Below are positions 19,379-29,702 of a stretch of DNA of 64,000 bases, in pieces. Within the stretch, counting starts at the first letter, position 1, and the number at the start of each line of letters is the position of its first letter. The stretch comes from Sulfurimonas sp. SAG-AH-194-L11 (GTDB taxonomy: Bacteria > Campylobacterota > Campylobacteria > Campylobacterales > Sulfurimonadaceae), in assembly GCF_029215995.1 (NCBI RefSeq), contig NZ_JAEMVB010000006.1:24142-88141 (forward strand), in the 5' to 3' direction. The notes below the pieces were generated by a model, which did not search any database, had not been told where the DNA came from, and was given only the letters and a program-made list of their open reading frames with translations. The position numbers and the translations under genes are program-made.

Positions 19379-21121
19379 ATGGCAGAACTCAAAGACCTTT
19401 TACCTCTTAGTAAATCTTTATCTCTTTTATATATAGATGAAAATCAAGATTTTTTAACAACTATTACAAATGTATTAAAAAAAGTATTTTCTACTGTTGA
19501 TGATGCAAGTGATGCAGTTGTTGGGATTAGTTATCTTAAAGTACATAAATATGATTTAGTGATTGTTGATGCAAGTTCTGCCATAATGAGTACAGATAAA
19601 CTCATTAAGAAAATACAAGAGCATAGTCCATATCAAAAGATTATACTCACTACGGCACAAAAATCACCAGATGAGCTCTTAAATTTTTATGCATTAAATA
19701 TCTCAGCAATACAAATGAAACCTTTTAAGACAACTCTTTTTCTTGATACAATTATAAATGTTTTAGAAAAGTTAAATTATGATAGAACATATCTGCAGAC
19801 CCAAATAGAAAAAATAAATAATGACTTGTTATATGAACGAAAACGAATAGGTCGATTTATGATGAATGAAAAAATACTTAAACAACAAATAAACTCATAT
19901 AAAGACAGTGTACATATTAATAAATATATTTATGAACTTACAAAACTACCAAGTCGTTATGCACTTCAAGATGCTCTTGGTGACAGCGAGCAGTCTCTTG
20001 TGTATATAAATATAGATCATTTTGAATTTGTGAATACAACCTATGGAATGGGTAAAGCAAACAAGCTTTTAAAAGAAACCGCTTTAAAATTAAAGCAATT
20101 TTTACCCACAAATGCTAATCTTTATCATATTACAGCTGATGAATTTGTTTTACTCATTGATAATCCAGCGGATAATCAGGCTATATTATTAGCAAGTCAA
20201 ATCCAGTCCTTTTTTAAAGAGTCAGCAGTTGAGTTTGATGGACATACACACCGTATATTATTTTCTATTGGCATTGATGGTGGTAGAGGAAATAAACTTT
20301 TTATAAATGCCAAGTCTGCCTCAAAAGAGGCAAGGTTTTACGGTGGTAGCACAACAGTAATATATGATGTAGAGTCAGACTATATGAAAGAGCAAAGAGA
20401 TAGTTTATACTGGATTGGAGTACTACAAAAAGCTTTTGATGAGGATAGAATTTTTACATATTATCAAGTGATTATTTCTAATAACACAACAAAAACGAAA
20501 CATTATGAAGTACTTTGCAGACTAATGGATAGCAATAATAAACTTGTAGATGCTGACAAGTTTATCCGCAGTGCAAAACAAATAGGATATATCACTCAAA
20601 TTACAAAAATTGTTATAGATAAAGCATTTAAACTGTTTGCTAAAAATGATTATAATTTTTCAATTAATATAAGTATGCATGATTTACAAGAAAATTATTT
20701 ATTAGGTTTTTTAAATTATAAGTGTGAACACTATGGTGTTTCTCCATCACGTGTTCATTTAGAACTTGTTGAAGATATTATCATTACTAAAACAGATAGC
20801 TTAGATGCTCAAATTTTAGAGCTTAAAAGCAGTGGTTATCATGTGATTGTAGATGACTTTGGTACAGACAAGTCAGCTTATAACCGTATGTTTGAACTAC
20901 AAGCAGAATATATAAAAATTGATGGTACTTTTATAAAAGAGTTAAGCAAAGATAATGCTTACAAAGTTATAGTACAAAGTATTGTAGATTTTGCTAAAAA
21001 GAGTGGTATTAAAACCATAGCAGAACATGTAGAGACAGAAGAAATACATGCAATTGTTAAAGAGTTAGGTATAGACTACTCTCAAGGGTACTACATTGGT
21101 AGACCCTCTCTTAATGTTTAA
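19379..21121 (+). CDS. Response regulator with REC, degenerate GGDEF and EAL domains
   Basis: The 580-residue protein has a receiver domain (about 10-125; LLYIDENQDF acidic pocket, phospho-Asp in LVIVDAS, Lys in QMKPF), a coiled linker, a GGDEF domain (about 190-335) and an EAL domain (340-575; HYEVLCRLMD, LELVEDIIITKTD, VIVDDFGTDKSAYNRM, IKIDGTFIK, AEHVET). The GGDEF signature is ITADEF (near residues 250-255), so cyclase activity is doubtful, while the metal-binding residues of the EAL domain look mostly kept (E-x-L appears as EVL). It is thus probably a phosphodiesterase of cyclic di-GMP or a c-di-GMP-binding regulator. No histidine kinase is adjacent. Confidence 0.88.
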   Translation: MAELKDLLPLSKSLSLLYIDENQDFLTTITNVLKKVFSTVDDASDAVVGISYLKVHKYDLVIVDASSAIMSTDKLIKKIQEHSPYQKIILTTAQKSPDELLNFYALNISAIQMKPFKTTLFLDTIINVLEKLNYDRTYLQTQIEKINNDLLYERKRIGRFMMNEKILKQQINSYKDSVHINKYIYELTKLPSRYALQDALGDSEQSLVYINIDHFEFVNTTYGMGKANKLLKETALKLKQFLPTNANLYHITADEFVLLIDNPADNQAILLASQIQSFFKESAVEFDGHTHRILFSIGIDGGRGNKLFINAKSASKEARFYGGSTTVIYDVESDYMKEQRDSLYWIGVLQKAFDEDRIFTYYQVIISNNTTKTKHYEVLCRLMDSNNKLVDADKFIRSAKQIGYITQITKIVIDKAFKLFAKNDYNFSINISMHDLQENYLLGFLNYKCEHYGVSPSRVHLELVEDIIITKTDSLDAQILELKSSGYHVIVDDFGTDKSAYNRMFELQAEYIKIDGTFIKELSKDNAYKVIVQSIVDFAKKSGIKTIAEHVETEEIHAIVKELGIDYSQGYYIGRPSLNV

Positions 21122-21124
21122 AAA

Positions 21125-21640
21125 CTATCCATTAATTACATCGTAATTTAAAGGTATAGTTAGTGTAAACTCTTTTGCATCCATATTTTTATTTATTATA
21201 TGATTAGTAAAATCAATAGAAACACTATTATCTAGTTGATCTTTATACTCTATAGATTTTAACTGAGAGTCTGATATGTGTATGGTATATTGTACAGACT
21301 GGAGATTTGTTGTGTATGTGTACTTATCAATTTTAGTTGCATTTTTAATAATTTTAAAAAAATCTATACTATTATGCAACTCTTTAACTATAACCTGTTC
21401 TAAATCAGGTTCTATAATCATAACTCTATTTTTATTAACATAAATAAATTTTGTGCTTGGTTTACGATACTCCCATAGTGCATATTGGGGTTTCATAGCC
21501 TTTATGTGACCAGTATATTTTAGTCTGTTCCCTTTTTCGTTTGTAACAACTTGTGTAAAGTCAGCTTCAAAGGAGTTCATAGAAAAAATATCGCCAAATG
21601 AAAGGGTGAAAAGTAGTGCTGAGAAAAAAATGTATTTCAA
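21125..21640 (-). CDS. lolA: Outer-membrane lipoprotein carrier protein
   Basis: The 171-residue protein has an N-terminal signal peptide (residues 1-16, FFSALLFTLSFG) followed by the LolA fold: SFEADFTQVVTNEKGNRLKYTGHIKAMKP and LWEYRKPSTKFIYVNKNRVMIIEPDLEQV are the usual early strands. It ferries lipoproteins from LolCDE across the periplasm. It is convergent with the GGDEF-EAL gene and divergent from secA. A LolC/E-type permease gene lies just beyond secA. Confidence 0.88.
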   Translation of the reverse strand: MKYIFFSALLFTLSFGDIFSMNSFEADFTQVVTNEKGNRLKYTGHIKAMKPQYALWEYRKPSTKFIYVNKNRVMIIEPDLEQVIVKELHNSIDFFKIIKNATKIDKYTYTTNLQSVQYTIHISDSQLKSIEYKDQLDNSVSIDFTNHIINKNMDAKEFTLTIPLNYDVING

Positions 21641-21773
21641 ATAGTATCCTTTTTATAAAAGAAATTATAGCAAAAATTGTATTTATACTTCTTATTAGAT
21701 TATATGTGTTAAAATAAAAGCAATTTCACTGTTACTATATAATAAACTATATAGTACAGATATAAGGTTGTGA

Positions 21774-24347
21774 ATGCTACTTGGATTAATGGGAAAGGTT
21801 TTTGGAACATCTAATGACCGTGAATTAAAAAAATATTTTAAAAAAATAAAAGCTATAAATGCTCTTGAGTCTCAATATGAGCAAATGAATGACGAAGAAC
21901 TTAAAGCTGCATTTGATGTGCTAAAGTCAAGTATAAAAGATGAAACAAAAACACTTGATGATGTTCTTTGTGATTCATTTGCTATTACAAGAGAGGTAAG
22001 TAAACGAACACTTGGTATGCGCCATTTTGATGTACAACTCATAGGTGGTATAGTACTTCATGAGGGGCGTATAGCTGAGATGAAGACAGGTGAGGGTAAA
22101 ACACTTGTTGCAACTCTAGCTATCATTCTTAATGCGATGTCAGGAAAGGGTGTTCACTTAGTTACAGTAAATGATTATCTTGCTTCACGTGATGCATCTG
22201 AAATGTCACCACTTTATAACTTTTTAGGATTTAGTGTTGGAACAATATTAGAAGATGCAAATTCTCCTGAAGAAAAAATTGCAGCTTATGAGTCTGATAT
22301 TACATACGGTACAAATAATGAGTTTGGATTTGATTACTTAAGAGATAACATGAGTTACTCTAAAAGTCAAATGGCACAACGTGGTCATAATTTTGTAATT
22401 GTGGATGAAGTAGATTCAATTTTAATTGATGAAGCAAGAACACCACTGATTATTTCAGGTCCAACAAACAGAAATATGCAAGATTATGAAAATGCTAATA
22501 GAGTTGCAACAACTTTAGTAAAAGATGTGGATTTCACTGTCGATGAAAAAGACAAGGTTATTCTTATTACAGAAGAGGGAATTACAAAAGCTGAGACTCT
22601 TTTTAAAGTAGAGAACCTTTATAGTGCGGAAAATCCTTCCCTTTCACATATACTAGACCAAGCCTTAAAAGCTAATTATCTTTTTGAAATAGATGTTGAC
22701 TATGTTGTTCGCGATAATGAAGTTATGATTGTAGATGAGTTTACAGGGCGAATCAGTGAAGGGAGACGTTTTTCAGAAGGCTTGCATCAAGCACTTGAGG
22801 CTAAAGAGGGTGTTGAAATCAAAGAAGAGACACAAACTCTTGCTGATATAACATTTCAAAACTACTTTAGAATGTATGATAAACTTGCAGGTATGACAGG
22901 AACTGCTGAGACTGAAGCAACGGAATTTGCTCAGATTTACAACTTAGATGTTGTATCAATTCCAACTAATATTCCTGTGGCAAGAAAAGATTTAAATGAT
23001 TTAATCTATAAAACAGAAAAAGAAAAATTTAATGCTGTAATAGATACTATCAAAAAGCTTAGTAAAACAGGCCAACCAGTACTTATTGGTACTGCATCCA
23101 TTGAAAAATCCGAAGCACTACATGATGTACTAAAAAAAGAAAAAATTGCACATACAGTACTCAATGCAAAAAACCATGAGCAAGAGGGTGAAATTATCAA
23201 GTCAGCTGGTTCTAAAGGTGCTGTTACTATTGCAACAAATATGGCAGGACGTGGTGTTGACATCAAGGTAAATGATGAAGTAAGAGAGCTTGGTGGTTTG
23301 TATATCGTAGGTACTGAACGCCATGAAAATCGCCGTATTGACAATCAGCTTCGTGGGCGCTCAGGTAGACAAGGTGATGCTGGAACAACACAATTTTATC
23401 TCTCCCTAGAAGATAATCTTTTACGAATTTTTGGAAGTGATAAAATTAAGTCTATAATGGAAAGACTCGGTGTTGAAGATGGTGAGTATATAGAGTCTAA
23501 GATGGTTACTCGTGCAGTTGAAAAAGCTCAGAAAAAAGTTGAAAACATGCACTATGAAGGTCGTAAGCAGATTGTTGAATACGATGATGTAGCAAATGAG
23601 CAAAGAAAAATTATCTATAAATTTAGAAATCAACTTCTTAGCGAAGATTATGATATCTCAGCAAAGATAGATGCTATTAGAGAAGAGTATATAATGCATA
23701 TTTTACAACTATGTGGTATTTATGAGGGAGCTGCTAGAGAAGATTTTAATCTTCAAGGACTCTCCGAGCATATTCAAGAAAAAATAAACTTTTCCCTTGC
23801 TTTGGATCCATTAAAGAATCTAGAATATGAAGCGCTATTTAATAGTGTAAATGAAGCTATTAAAAAATCTTACGATGAAAAAATGAGTGTTTTAGATGAA
23901 AATGTTAAACAAGATATTGAAAAAGAGTTTTACCTAAAAGAACTTGATAGTGCATGGAGAGATCATCTTTATGAAATGGACAGTATGAAAACTGGTATTC
24001 GTCTTCGTGCATACAATCAAAAAGATCCTTTGGTTGAGTATAAGAAGGAGAGTTTTAATCTTTTTACTGAACTAATAGGTGAGATAAAATTTAATACAAT
24101 TCGTACACTTCAAGTTATTCAGTTTAAGATGGAATCTCCTGAAGAAGAAGCTGCTGCAATAGCGCAGCAAAGAGCACTAGAGCAAAAACAACAAGAAGCA
24201 CAGATGCAACTAAACCATAGTGATACTGATGATATTAAACCTGAGAAAAAAATTGCAAGAAATGACCCTTGCCCTTGTGGTAGTGGTAAAAAATATAAAC
24301 AGTGCTGTGGTAAAAGTGGACCAAAAAAAGGTATATTTGCTTCTTGA
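21774..24347 (+). CDS. secA: Preprotein translocase ATPase SecA
   Basis: The 857-residue motor of the Sec pathway shows Walker [14 protein letters not shown] (about residue 100), [20 protein letters not shown], the [17 protein letters not shown] helicase motif, [23 protein letters not shown] and the C-terminal zinc-binding SEC-C motif [17 protein letters not shown]. The length is typical. The stop overlaps the TTG start of the downstream permease gene. The upstream region holds an imperfect ACTATATAGTA-type dyad near 21733-21757. Confidence 0.98.
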   Translation: MLLGLMGKVFGTSNDRELKKYFKKIKAINALESQYEQMNDEELKAAFDVLKSSIKDETKTLDDVLCDSFAITREVSKRTLGMRHFDVQLIGGIVLHEGRIAEMKTGEGKTLVATLAIILNAMSGKGVHLVTVNDYLASRDASEMSPLYNFLGFSVGTILEDANSPEEKIAAYESDITYGTNNEFGFDYLRDNMSYSKSQMAQRGHNFVIVDEVDSILIDEARTPLIISGPTNRNMQDYENANRVATTLVKDVDFTVDEKDKVILITEEGITKAETLFKVENLYSAENPSLSHILDQALKANYLFEIDVDYVVRDNEVMIVDEFTGRISEGRRFSEGLHQALEAKEGVEIKEETQTLADITFQNYFRMYDKLAGMTGTAETEATEFAQIYNLDVVSIPTNIPVARKDLNDLIYKTEKEKFNAVIDTIKKLSKTGQPVLIGTASIEKSEALHDVLKKEKIAHTVLNAKNHEQEGEIIKSAGSKGAVTIATNMAGRGVDIKVNDEVRELGGLYIVGTERHENRRIDNQLRGRSGRQGDAGTTQFYLSLEDNLLRIFGSDKIKSIMERLGVEDGEYIESKMVTRAVEKAQKKVENMHYEGRKQIVEYDDVANEQRKIIYKFRNQLLSEDYDISAKIDAIREEYIMHILQLCGIYEGAAREDFNLQGLSEHIQEKINFSLALDPLKNLEYEALFNSVNEAIKKSYDEKMSVLDENVKQDIEKEFYLKELDSAWRDHLYEMDSMKTGIRLRAYNQKDPLVEYKKESFNLFTELIGEIKFNTIRTLQVIQFKMESPEEEAAAIAQQRALEQKQQEAQMQLNHSDTDDIKPEKKIARNDPCPCGSGKKYKQCCGKSGPKKGIFAS

Positions 24348-25546
24348 AAAAATCAATAGTTACTTATCTAGTAAAAAGGTTTCTTCGTTTTGATAAAGAA
24401 CAACCTTTTATTTTTCTCTCAGCACTCCTTGCTTTTTTAGGTATTACACTAGGTGTTATGGTTCTTCTTATAGCCATGGCACTTATGAATGGTTTTGATA
24501 AAGAGTTTAAGAAAAAGCTTACCATTATGAACTATCCTCTGACTATTATTCCGAAGTTTTATGGAGGAGTAAATGAAAATCTTCTTATTGACTTAGAATC
24601 AAAATTTCCTCACTTGTTTTTTAGTCCCTATGTTCAATCCTCAGTAATGATTCGCAATGGATCTAGGCTTGAGGGTGGTTATCTTTTTGGTGTAAATTTT
24701 GAAGATGAAGCTAAAGTTAATAGTGTTTTAAACGAGGCAATTTCAGGCCATACTTTTAGCAAATTTGATGTACTCATTGGTAAAAGCCTAAAACAAGAGT
24801 TTGACCTCTTTGTGGATGATAAACTTATGTATATTTTTACTAGTGTTGAACCTGGTGGTCTCTCTATGACACCAAAAATCAAGCGTTTTAAGGTTCGGTC
24901 CATATTTGATTCTGGCCTTTCAGCTTACGACAAGGCATATAGTTACACTACTTTAACTGCACTTCAGACAATGATGCATATGCCTTATAATATGTACGAT
25001 GGAATTCATGTATACTCTAAACATCCTCATGAGGATATACAAAAAATAAAAGATTTTTTACCAATTAGTACAACTGTTAAAGGTTGGTGGGAAGATAATT
25101 TAAACTTTTTTGCTGCATTAGAGATGGAAAAAGCATCACTCTTTATAGTATTAATGCTCATTATACTTATAGCAGCTATAAATATAATCTCTTCACTGCT
25201 AATGACTGTAATGAATAGAAGAGGGGAAATAGCACTCCTCTTATCTCTTGGTGCTACAACAGGAGAGATTAAAAAAGTTTTTTTATATCTTGGTGTTATT
25301 ATTGGAATTACAGGTATTGGAGCAGGAGTTTTCTTGGGCTTAAGTGGTATATGGGTGTTAGGTACTTTTGATATTATATCTCTGCCTAAGGATGTTTACC
25401 CCACATCTACACTGCCGTTAGATTTAAGCTTGTTTGATTTTTCACTTATTGTCATAGGTGCATTTTTTATTGTTATAGGCTCTTCATATTATCCTGCTAA
25501 AAAAGCCAGCGAGGTAGATATTTTAACTGTATTGCGCAATGAATAA
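24344..25546 (+). CDS. LolC/LolE-type ABC transporter permease
   Basis: The 400-residue integral membrane protein has a first transmembrane segment at about 25-47, a large periplasmic domain (50-260) and three further membrane helices at about 270-390, the MacB/FtsX-like fold of LolC and LolE. The [19 protein letters not shown] motif is typical. It should work in release of lipoproteins to LolA. The start is TTG at 24344-24346, overlapping the secA stop. Whether it is LolC or LolE cannot be told; many Campylobacterota use one LolF-like subunit. No LolD ATPase is adjacent. Confidence 0.85.
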   Translation: MKKSIVTYLVKRFLRFDKEQPFIFLSALLAFLGITLGVMVLLIAMALMNGFDKEFKKKLTIMNYPLTIIPKFYGGVNENLLIDLESKFPHLFFSPYVQSSVMIRNGSRLEGGYLFGVNFEDEAKVNSVLNEAISGHTFSKFDVLIGKSLKQEFDLFVDDKLMYIFTSVEPGGLSMTPKIKRFKVRSIFDSGLSAYDKAYSYTTLTALQTMMHMPYNMYDGIHVYSKHPHEDIQKIKDFLPISTTVKGWWEDNLNFFAALEMEKASLFIVLMLIILIAAINIISSLLMTVMNRRGEIALLLSLGATTGEIKKVFLYLGVIIGITGIGAGVFLGLSGIWVLGTFDIISLPKDVYPTSTLPLDLSLFDFSLIVIGAFFIVIGSSYYPAKKASEVDILTVLRNE

Positions 25547-25552
25547 AACAGA

Positions 25553-28500
25553 CTATTTTTTATCTACAGCATCTTTGATTAAAAGATAGGGAAGAGAAAG
25601 GGTTCTTTTTATAATATTAAAAGGTGCTACTACAATATCCTCAGCAATTAGTGACTTTATCTTAGGGTCAGATGCTTTTCCTTTTATGCTTAATGTTGTA
25701 GAAATTGTATCACCATCTAAAAGTATATAGCCCACAAGAGGAACCTTTGCAAGATCACTTCCTAAATCTGTTTTTAGGTTTAAAACAATATCTATTGTAT
25801 CCTTATCAAAATCAGCAACTCCTTTTCCAAGAATATCTATCTCTTTTGAGTCCAAATATATATCACTTAAATGAAAAACATTGTCATTGTATTTAAATTT
25901 AATGTAGGCTTTATCTATAAAAAGTCCTTCGTTACTATATCCAGGTAACTGAAATGTAACAAGAGAAGGGACTGTATTAACAAAAGCCAAAATATTATTC
26001 AGTGTTTTATAGTCTCTAATAGTGGTTTTTTTAACATATATGACACCATTATAATCATCTGTATTGCCACTAAGCGAAAAGTCTAAGTTACCTTTAGTGA
26101 ATTTAGATAAAGAGAACAGTTCATTCATAAACTTGTCATTAAAGTTTTTTCCATAAAGGTGAAATTTATTGTTTTCAAATCGTAATCCTGCTTTACCTTT
26201 AGAATATGAAAGTTGGGCAGTTAAAATATTGTCATATAACTGTAAATCAAGTGTATGATAGAGAATACTTCTACTTTTGTTAACATACAGTGTAGAATTT
26301 GTTGCTTTTAATAATATATTTAATGTATTGGATTTATCCGTATTCGATGGGATATCTTTAAGAACTCTCAGGAGTTCGCTAATGTTAAGAACACTATTAT
26401 CCATATTTATATTGACAGAGTCTTTAATCTCTATGTGTATTTTATTGTTTATAGCAATATATACTCTTTCTTTATATATTTTTCCTTTTATTTTATAAGC
26501 TTCTAAAGGTATATTATCTTTTACAAGTATTTTATATGGATAGACTACATTTGATTTAAACCTTGTATATTTATCATTTTTATTTTTATAGAGAGTAAAA
26601 TCACCATTTTCTAAATGTAGTTTTTTTAGTAAAGTAGAGTTCTTTGCAATTGGGTTCAATGAATTTAGTTGAAGTTTCCATCCTTTATCTCGAGACAAGA
26701 ATTCACCATCAAGTTCACGAGAACTAATTTTAAGTAAACCATCAAGATGTGAAAGAGAGAGCATTATTTTTTTATTTTTATATAAAATATTTTGTGTATT
26801 TGGATCAATCAATACAAAATTACTTAGACTTATATGTGATTTATTTGTTTTAGTATTAAAGTTGGCATAGATTTTGGTTGTTATATATTTACCAATATTG
26901 AGCTTGGTATGTTTTAATAAAATATTATTTTCATTTAATTCTAAATAAAAATTTGTTGCTCTATAGTTTGAACCAGATACCTTAAAAAATATTTCATTTT
27001 TAGAATAAATAGAGAATTTTTTATCATAAAATATTTTAAAGGGAGTATTAGATTGACTAAATTCTATACCTTCATAATTAAACTTCAAGACATCTACATT
27101 GAGCTCTGCTTTGATTGTGCTAAGATTAACAGAGCCAGAAATAAAAGCACTTCCTATATCTATATCTTCTATAAAAGTTGTAGGAATTTGAAGTTTTAAC
27201 TCTTTTAAATTAAAGGGTATGTGCATCGTATCAATTTTTATGTTTTGTTTTTTAAAGTGCCACAAGGAGCTATCTACATCTATAGAATCTTCAGTTTTTC
27301 CTATATTGTACTTTACATGTAAAGGGGAGCTATTTGTATTAAGAGATAAACCTTGTGTCTTTATGTAGTTAAAATCAAATCCGATTTCTCCCTCAGAAGT
27401 GGAAGCATTGTATTTCACATCAACATCCGCCTTGGCTATGTTCTTATATTTAGCCTTCATCTTTTTAATATTTATATCATAATTGTCAAGTAAAATGTTT
27501 GCATCGTATATATCTATATTTAAACCGAGGTAGTCAAAGTTTGCTTCTTTGGTGAAAAAACTTCCCCTTGCTTTTACATGTAACTCCCTCAAGCCTATTT
27601 CAAGGTTTAAGTCAGTCTTAACAACTCCTTTCTTTTGTAAAAAAGGAAGTTTTATTTTATAAGTATTAAGAATATTGAGCATATCTTTATCAAGTATAGA
27701 ATTAAAAATAAGTTTAATACTTAAAAGTTCTTCAGTCTTTGTAAAGTCTAGTTTTAACCAACTCTGACCTAAATACTTACCTGAAGTAAATGCTTGATGG
27801 GGATATATGTACAAAAGACCATCTTTAAATTCAAGCTGTGTCTCTTTTGTATGTATGGGGTCAAGGTCTTTATTGTATGTATACTCTAGTTTATCTACTG
27901 TTGCAGATACTTTAATATTCGTAAGGATTTCGTCCATCTTGTCATAATCAACAAATCCATTCGCGTTTGTTATGTTCACAGATGACATTTTTATAACATC
28001 ATAGGCCCAATATTGTCCTTCTTTAGGAAGGTTTGCTAAGGCAATGGCATGTTTATAATCTCTTATAAGTTTATTACTTACTAATCTATAGTAAAGTTTT
28101 TTGGTATCTGATTGTAGATAGAGTGTTAGGTCTAATTCTTTAGAGACATTGAGGTTAACATTAGAAAGAAGTAAAGTATTTTTGGTGTCAATATAAATAT
28201 TACCGTAAAGGGTAATATCCCTTTTTTTATCATAAAATTTCTTTATATTTAGAGTAAGTATATCATTTACAACTCCAATCGATACATCTAAGTCTATATC
28301 TTTAGAAGATGCAAGGAAGAAACCTTTATCTTTACTAGCATACTTAAAAGATGCAGTAATCTCTTTATATAATATTTTTTCAATTGTTAATGAGTTAAAC
28401 CAAGGGCTAGTATGAGATAGCTTCTGTAAAGAGCTACTAAGTTTTTTATAGTCTATATTGGTATTAGTATTTATTTTCTTGTTTGAAATTTTTATTTCAT

Positions 28501-28699
28501 GAATCGAAACATCGAGTTTTTCATTCCATTTAATGTATAATTGCTTTATATGAACATTTGAAACAGTTACTTCATTTAAGAAGAGTCCATTTTGAAGAAT
28601 TATAAAACCTATAAAAAGTAAAAGTAAAATGAATACAAGCAGACTGACAATACTAGTGTATGTTTTTGAAATTATATTAATTATTATTTTGTCTCTCAT
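25553..28699 (-). CDS. AsmA/YhdP-like giant envelope protein
   Basis: The 1048-residue protein has one N-terminal membrane segment (about residues 16-38) followed by a long beta-rich periplasmic region. The C-terminal 150 residues (TVPSLVTFQLPGYSNEG, then DIVLNLKTDLGSDLAKVPLVG and YILLDGDTISTTLSIKGKASDP) match the AsmA-like C-terminal region of YhdP-type proteins, which form grooves for phospholipid transport between membranes. It overlaps the start of mltG on the other strand by 71 bases, head to head. Function in this phylum is inferred from fold only. Confidence 0.78.
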   Translation of the reverse strand: MRDKIIINIISKTYTSIVSLLVFILLLLFIGFIILQNGLFLNEVTVSNVHIKQLYIKWNEKLDVSIHEIKISNKKINTNTNIDYKKLSSSLQKLSHTSPWFNSLTIEKILYKEITASFKYASKDKGFFLASSKDIDLDVSIGVVNDILTLNIKKFYDKKRDITLYGNIYIDTKNTLLLSNVNLNVSKELDLTLYLQSDTKKLYYRLVSNKLIRDYKHAIALANLPKEGQYWAYDVIKMSSVNITNANGFVDYDKMDEILTNIKVSATVDKLEYTYNKDLDPIHTKETQLEFKDGLLYIYPHQAFTSGKYLGQSWLKLDFTKTEELLSIKLIFNSILDKDMLNILNTYKIKLPFLQKKGVVKTDLNLEIGLRELHVKARGSFFTKEANFDYLGLNIDIYDANILLDNYDINIKKMKAKYKNIAKADVDVKYNASTSEGEIGFDFNYIKTQGLSLNTNSSPLHVKYNIGKTEDSIDVDSSLWHFKKQNIKIDTMHIPFNLKELKLQIPTTFIEDIDIGSAFISGSVNLSTIKAELNVDVLKFNYEGIEFSQSNTPFKIFYDKKFSIYSKNEIFFKVSGSNYRATNFYLELNENNILLKHTKLNIGKYITTKIYANFNTKTNKSHISLSNFVLIDPNTQNILYKNKKIMLSLSHLDGLLKISSRELDGEFLSRDKGWKLQLNSLNPIAKNSTLLKKLHLENGDFTLYKNKNDKYTRFKSNVVYPYKILVKDNIPLEAYKIKGKIYKERVYIAINNKIHIEIKDSVNINMDNSVLNISELLRVLKDIPSNTDKSNTLNILLKATNSTLYVNKSRSILYHTLDLQLYDNILTAQLSYSKGKAGLRFENNKFHLYGKNFNDKFMNELFSLSKFTKGNLDFSLSGNTDDYNGVIYVKKTTIRDYKTLNNILAFVNTVPSLVTFQLPGYSNEGLFIDKAYIKFKYNDNVFHLSDIYLDSKEIDILGKGVADFDKDTIDIVLNLKTDLGSDLAKVPLVGYILLDGDTISTTLSIKGKASDPKIKSLIAEDIVVAPFNIIKRTLSLPYLLIKDAVDKK

Positions 28700-29585
28700 G
28701 TACTACCTAAATAAGCCGATTAAGACACCTACTGTTCTTTATATAAACAAAGGCTCTATTAATAAGATTATAGCACAGTTACATGCTCAAAATAAGCAAA
28801 TTAGTAAAATAGATGCATTAATCCTTCGTATAATAGGTTCTCCTCAAAGTGGCTGGATAAACATAGGTAGTGAGTACAATACAAAGGCAGATTTCTTATA
28901 TAAACTAACACATGCTAAAGCAGCATTACAAAATGTAACACTTATCCCAGGTGAGACAACATACATTTTTTTAAGACAACTCGCTAGTTCTTTAGATTTA
29001 AGTGTTACAAAATTAGAATATGAATTTTATAAACAAGCACCTTTTAGGGAAGGTGCCTTAGTGCCTGACACGTATAGCATACCATTAGGAATATCTGAAA
29101 AAGATTTAATAACACTGCTACTAAAAGTATCATTAAGTAAAATGAGAAGTGTCTCAATGAAAATATTTGGTACTTATAATGAAAAAAAGTGGTTACGCTA
29201 CCTATCTATAGCCTCTATAATACAAAAAGAGTCTGCAAATGCAGAAGAAATGCCCATTGTTAGTTCTGTGATATATAATAGAATAAAAAAAGGTATGAAG
29301 TTACAAATGGATGGCACACTCAATTATGGAAAATACTCACACATAAAAATAACTCCCCGTAGAATCCGAGAAGATAAATCAATATACAATACATACCTAC
29401 ACAAGGGGATTCCATCGCTTCCTGCCTGCAATGTAAGTATCGTTGCAATCAAGGCAGCTATTTTTCCTGCTAAAACGAACTACCTGTATTTTATGAAGAA
29501 TAAGCATAACATTCATGATTTCACATGTAACTATTCTACACACATAGAGAACATAAGACGTGCTACAAAACGAAACAAATTCTAA
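28629..29585 (+). CDS. mltG: Endolytic murein transglycosylase
   Basis: The 318-residue YceG/MltG protein has an N-terminal membrane anchor (about residues 7-24) and a periplasmic LysM-like plus catalytic domain. Family motifs include LIPGETTYIFLRQLA, GALVPDTYSIPLG, the catalytic ASIIQKESANAEEMPIVSSVIYNRIKKGMKLQMDGTLNYG and GIPSLPACNVSIVAIKAAIFPA. It cuts nascent glycan strands. I keep the first ATG because the next one (28698) would remove the membrane anchor. The first 71 bases overlap the start of the AsmA-like gene on the other strand. Confidence 0.92.
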   Translation: MNTSRLTILVYVFEIILIIILSLMYYLNKPIKTPTVLYINKGSINKIIAQLHAQNKQISKIDALILRIIGSPQSGWINIGSEYNTKADFLYKLTHAKAALQNVTLIPGETTYIFLRQLASSLDLSVTKLEYEFYKQAPFREGALVPDTYSIPLGISEKDLITLLLKVSLSKMRSVSMKIFGTYNEKKWLRYLSIASIIQKESANAEEMPIVSSVIYNRIKKGMKLQMDGTLNYGKYSHIKITPRRIREDKSIYNTYLHKGIPSLPACNVSIVAIKAAIFPAKTNYLYFMKNKHNIHDFTCNYSTHIENIRRATKRNKF

Positions 29586-29702
29586 ATAAAACCAAATAAT
29601 TATGGAAGCTTGCATAATATTTTCCTACTTGTGTTACTATTTGACTTGTACATCCATGAAGTGAAACTTTCATGAGATAAATTTAATTCACAAGGACAAT
29701 AC

